The notes under the pieces: model-generated | Told to the model about the DNA's origin: nothing | The model's database searches: none | What the model saw: the letters and a program-made list of their open reading frames with translations, nothing else | Program-made: the position numbers and the translations under genes | In this document: one piece after another, positions 7,304 to 8,081 of the stretch | Numbering within the stretch: the first letter of the stretch is position 1 | How the letters are laid out: every line of letters starts with the position of its first letter | DNA from: Actinomycetota bacterium | GTDB lineage: Bacteria > Actinomycetota > Actinomycetes > Streptosporangiales > Streptosporangiaceae | Assembly: GCA_003140115.1 (NCBI GenBank) | Contig: PLIQ01000125.1 | Coordinates: forward strand, 2,479-10,559 | DNA: 8,081 nucleotides | Direction of reading: 5' to 3'

Positions 7304-7380
7304 TAGTTGATGGGCCAAGCCTGTGCGCGGCCGGGATTCCCGGGATTTTGCGGCCAGGCGGGCGGGCTGCTCAGCTACGC

Positions 7381-7413
7381 GGGGGAGGGCATGAGATGAG
7401 GGCCGCACCCTAG
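7381..7413 (+). promoter_or_regulatory. Strong Shine-Dalgarno with five-codon leader ORF (Met-Arg-Ala-Ala-Pro-stop)
   Basis: GGGGGAGGG (7381-7389) is the strongest Shine-Dalgarno-like sequence in the window. ATG 7396 follows the GGAGG core at about 7 nt spacing, and its frame closes with TAG at 7411-7413 after five codons. A second ATG at 7391 gives only Met-Arg-stop. The short ORF ends 3 nt before the first of two strong hairpins, an arrangement resembling a translated leader that could control transcription or translation downstream. No peptide function is claimed, and chance occurrence in a G-rich stretch is possible. Confidence 0.35.
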
Positions 7414-7416
7414 AGC

Positions 7417-7441
7417 CTCCGGGCACCTGCGTGACCCGGAG
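7417..7441 (+). promoter_or_regulatory. RNA hairpin 1 in the leader upstream of the DUF929 gene
   Basis: CTCCGGG (7417-7423) pairs perfectly with CCCGGAG (7435-7441). CAC (7424-7426) pairs with GTG (7431-7433), leaving one bulged A at 7434 and a CTGC tetraloop. The 10-bp GC-rich stem is very stable. There is no following T run, so it is not a classical intrinsic terminator. The structure would form equally in RNA from either strand. Confidence 0.5.
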
Positions 7442-7443
7442 TG

Positions 7444-7490
7444 GCCGACCCTCACGGCACCCCCCCTCACTACCTGTCGTGAGGGTCGGC
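7444..7490 (+). promoter_or_regulatory. RNA hairpin 2: perfect 13-bp inverted repeat
   Basis: GCCGACCCTCACG (7444-7456) and CGTGAGGGTCGGC (7478-7490) are perfect reverse complements around a 21-nt C-rich loop. It starts two bases after hairpin 1. The loop holds a second CCCTCAC (7464-7470) that could pair with the same GTGAGGG in the right arm, giving an alternative 7-bp stem with an 8-nt loop. No T tract follows on either strand. It could be a transcription end signal shared by both directions, a regulatory leader, or a protein-binding palindrome. Confidence 0.6.
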
Positions 7491-7519
7491 ATCTTCGGTA
7501 TGGCCCGCATCAGGCCGCT

Positions 7520-7552
7520 GGCTGACCGTTTCCTCGCCGTAGGCTGACGGTT
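7520..7552 (+). repeat. Imperfect 11-bp direct repeat with 22-bp period (possible operator)
   Basis: GGCTGACCGTT (7520-7530) and GGCTGACGGTT (7542-7552) match at 10 of 11 bases and are offset by 22 bp, two helical turns, so both copies would face the same side of the DNA. Direct repeats at 11- or 22-bp period are the type of site bound by SARP-family activators, and such a regulator is encoded next door. The repeats end 45 bp before the candidate -10 box, further than usual for SARP sites. Confidence 0.4.
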
Positions 7553-7597
7553 AGCTCTGAGTCCGGGCGCCGGGGCGCGCCAGCGCGGCGAAACGCC

Positions 7598-7603
7598 TAC
7601 GAT
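7598..7603 (+). promoter_or_regulatory. Candidate -10 box of the DUF929 gene
   Basis: TACGAT fits the TAnnnT form common in actinobacterial vegetative promoters. A start near 7610 would leave a leader of about 40 nt to ATG 7651. No -35 match lies 16-19 bp upstream, where the sequence is GCGCGC-like, so the promoter would be weak or activator-dependent. Confidence 0.35.
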
Positions 7604-7650
7604 AGAGCGCGTTATCCAGGATGACGGACAGAGGGCTGGACGAACCGAGC

Positions 7651-8081
7651 ATGGGCAAGGCAAGCAGAACAAAGGTCGAATCGACCCGGCGGGAGAAGAT
7701 CGCCGCGCAGCGGGCCGCGCAGCGCCGGTCCGAGCAGCGCAAGCGGATCCTCATCGCCTCGGGCAGCGTCGTGGTCGTGCTGGCGATCGTGCTGGCCTTC
7801 GTCATCATCAGCCTGAACAAAAAGCCCGCGGCGGCAGCGGCGGCGACGCCGTCGGCGTCGGCGTCGCCTCAGGGGAAGACGAACGGTCCCACGGGCGCCG
7901 CCCTGGCCGCGGTGGTGACCAAGGTCACCTCGGTACCCGCGAGCACGCTGAACGCGGTCGGGACCGGCAGCGGCTTGGTCACCAGCAAGCCCAGCACGAT
8001 CAGCGGGACGACTCTGACCGAGAACGGCAAGCCCGAGATGCTCTTTTTCGGCGCCGAATACTGCCCCTACTGCGCGGCCGA
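7651..8081 (+). CDS. DUF929-like membrane-anchored thioredoxin-fold protein, 3' partial
   Basis: Only the first 143 codons are in the window. Residues 2-32 are highly basic with many Ala, Gln, Arg and Lys, and should stay in the cytoplasm. Residues 33-55 form one hydrophobic transmembrane helix, followed by an Ala/Ser/Pro/Thr linker (about 59-74) that would cross the cell-wall zone. The sequence then leads to M-L-F-F-G-A-E-Y-C-P-Y-C-A-A, with the CxxC pair at Cys138 and Cys141. This segment is typical of the DUF929 thioredoxin-like family, suggesting an extracytoplasmic thiol-disulfide role, though the redox partner and direction are unknown. ATG 7651 was chosen because the basic N-terminus begins there and a -10 box lies 47 bp upstream. 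The in-frame ATG at 7621 would add ten residues and is directly abutted by AGG, leaving no spacing for ribosome binding. The gene is divergent from the AfsR-like regulator. Confidence 0.8.
   Translation, partial: MGKASRTKVESTRREKIAAQRAAQRRSEQRKRILIASGSVVVVLAIVLAFVIISLNKKPAAAAAATPSASASPQGKTNGPTGAALAAVVTKVTSVPASTLNAVGTGSGLVTSKPSTISGTTLTENGKPEMLFFGAEYCPYCAA

Larger units (their letters stand above)
7144..7650. other. Divergent intergenic region with structured, regulatory-looking content
   Basis: About 500 bp separate the divergent regulator and DUF929 genes. From the regulator side it holds a GC-rich leader (7163-7230), a visibly AT-richer island (about 7243-7312) containing the 8-bp palindrome ATCTAGAT (7275-7282), and a small palindrome CCGGGA-T-TCCCGG (7331-7343) within a tandem CCGGGATT pair. 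Then come a strong Shine-Dalgarno with a five-codon ORF, two hairpins, a direct repeat and a candidate -10 box, each listed separately. I see no protein gene of credible length here: frames overlapping it on the - strand are antisense to the DUF929 start and lack family motifs. Confidence 0.6.

Noticed and set aside
7444..7490. Hairpin 2 as a classical intrinsic terminator
   Set aside because: There is no T run after the stem on either strand and the loop is long (21 nt). A U-less terminator remains possible, so I listed it only as a regulatory hairpin.
7500..7547. 15-codon ORF (MARIRPLADRFLAVG) after hairpin 2
   Set aside because: The nearest GAGGG is 14 nt away inside the hairpin arm, and it is too short to show coding bias, so it cannot be supported as a gene.
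7621..7650. ATG at 7621 as start of the DUF929-like gene
   Set aside because: It is in frame, but AGG abuts the ATG with no spacing, the candidate transcript start would leave only about 10 nt of leader, and the added ten residues do not fit the basic N-terminus. It is not fully excluded, since leaderless starts occur in actinobacteria.

Overview
The window comes from a very GC-rich genome with G/C-dominated third codon positions. It carries an AfsR/SARP-type regulator, a glutamine-synthetase-like amine ligase operon and a membrane-anchored thioredoxin-fold protein. This combination points to a mycelial or antibiotic-type actinomycete (Streptomyces/Streptosporangiales-like). The genus cannot be fixed from the sequence alone. 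I see no rRNA, tRNA, CRISPR array, insertion sequence or phage gene.

Layout. Positions 1-2856 (+ strand) hold a tight three-gene operon: the C-terminal part of a glutamine-synthetase-family ligase, an aldehyde dehydrogenase, and a short-chain dehydrogenase with an ATGA overlap to the gene before it. After only 15 bp come two genes on the - strand, convergent with the operon. These are an E. coli-type D-3-phosphoglycerate dehydrogenase with a C-terminal ACT domain (2872-4080) and, 45 bp upstream of it, a 1005-residue AfsR-like regulator (4126-7143). Positions 7144-7650 are a divergent intergenic region with an AT-rich promoter-like island, a five-codon leader ORF behind a strong Shine-Dalgarno sequence, two strong hairpins, an 11-bp direct repeat with 22-bp period, and a candidate -10 box. 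From 7651 to the window edge lies the start of a DUF929-like, membrane-anchored thioredoxin-fold protein with a CPYC motif.

How the genes may work together. The ligase, SDR and aldehyde dehydrogenase fit a route in which an amine is masked by gamma-glutamylation, then oxidised to an aldehyde and to an acid. An SDR able to oxidise an alcohol suggests an amino alcohol such as ethanolamine, as in the Streptomyces GlnA4-type pathway, but the substrate is inferred. The ethanolamine version of the route would yield a glutamyl-glycine, so a neighbouring serine-biosynthesis enzyme under an AfsR-like regulator is suggestive but unproven. The points most worth checking are the apparent stop-codon loss at the end of the ligase, the structured leader before the DUF929 gene, and the SARP-serA pairing.
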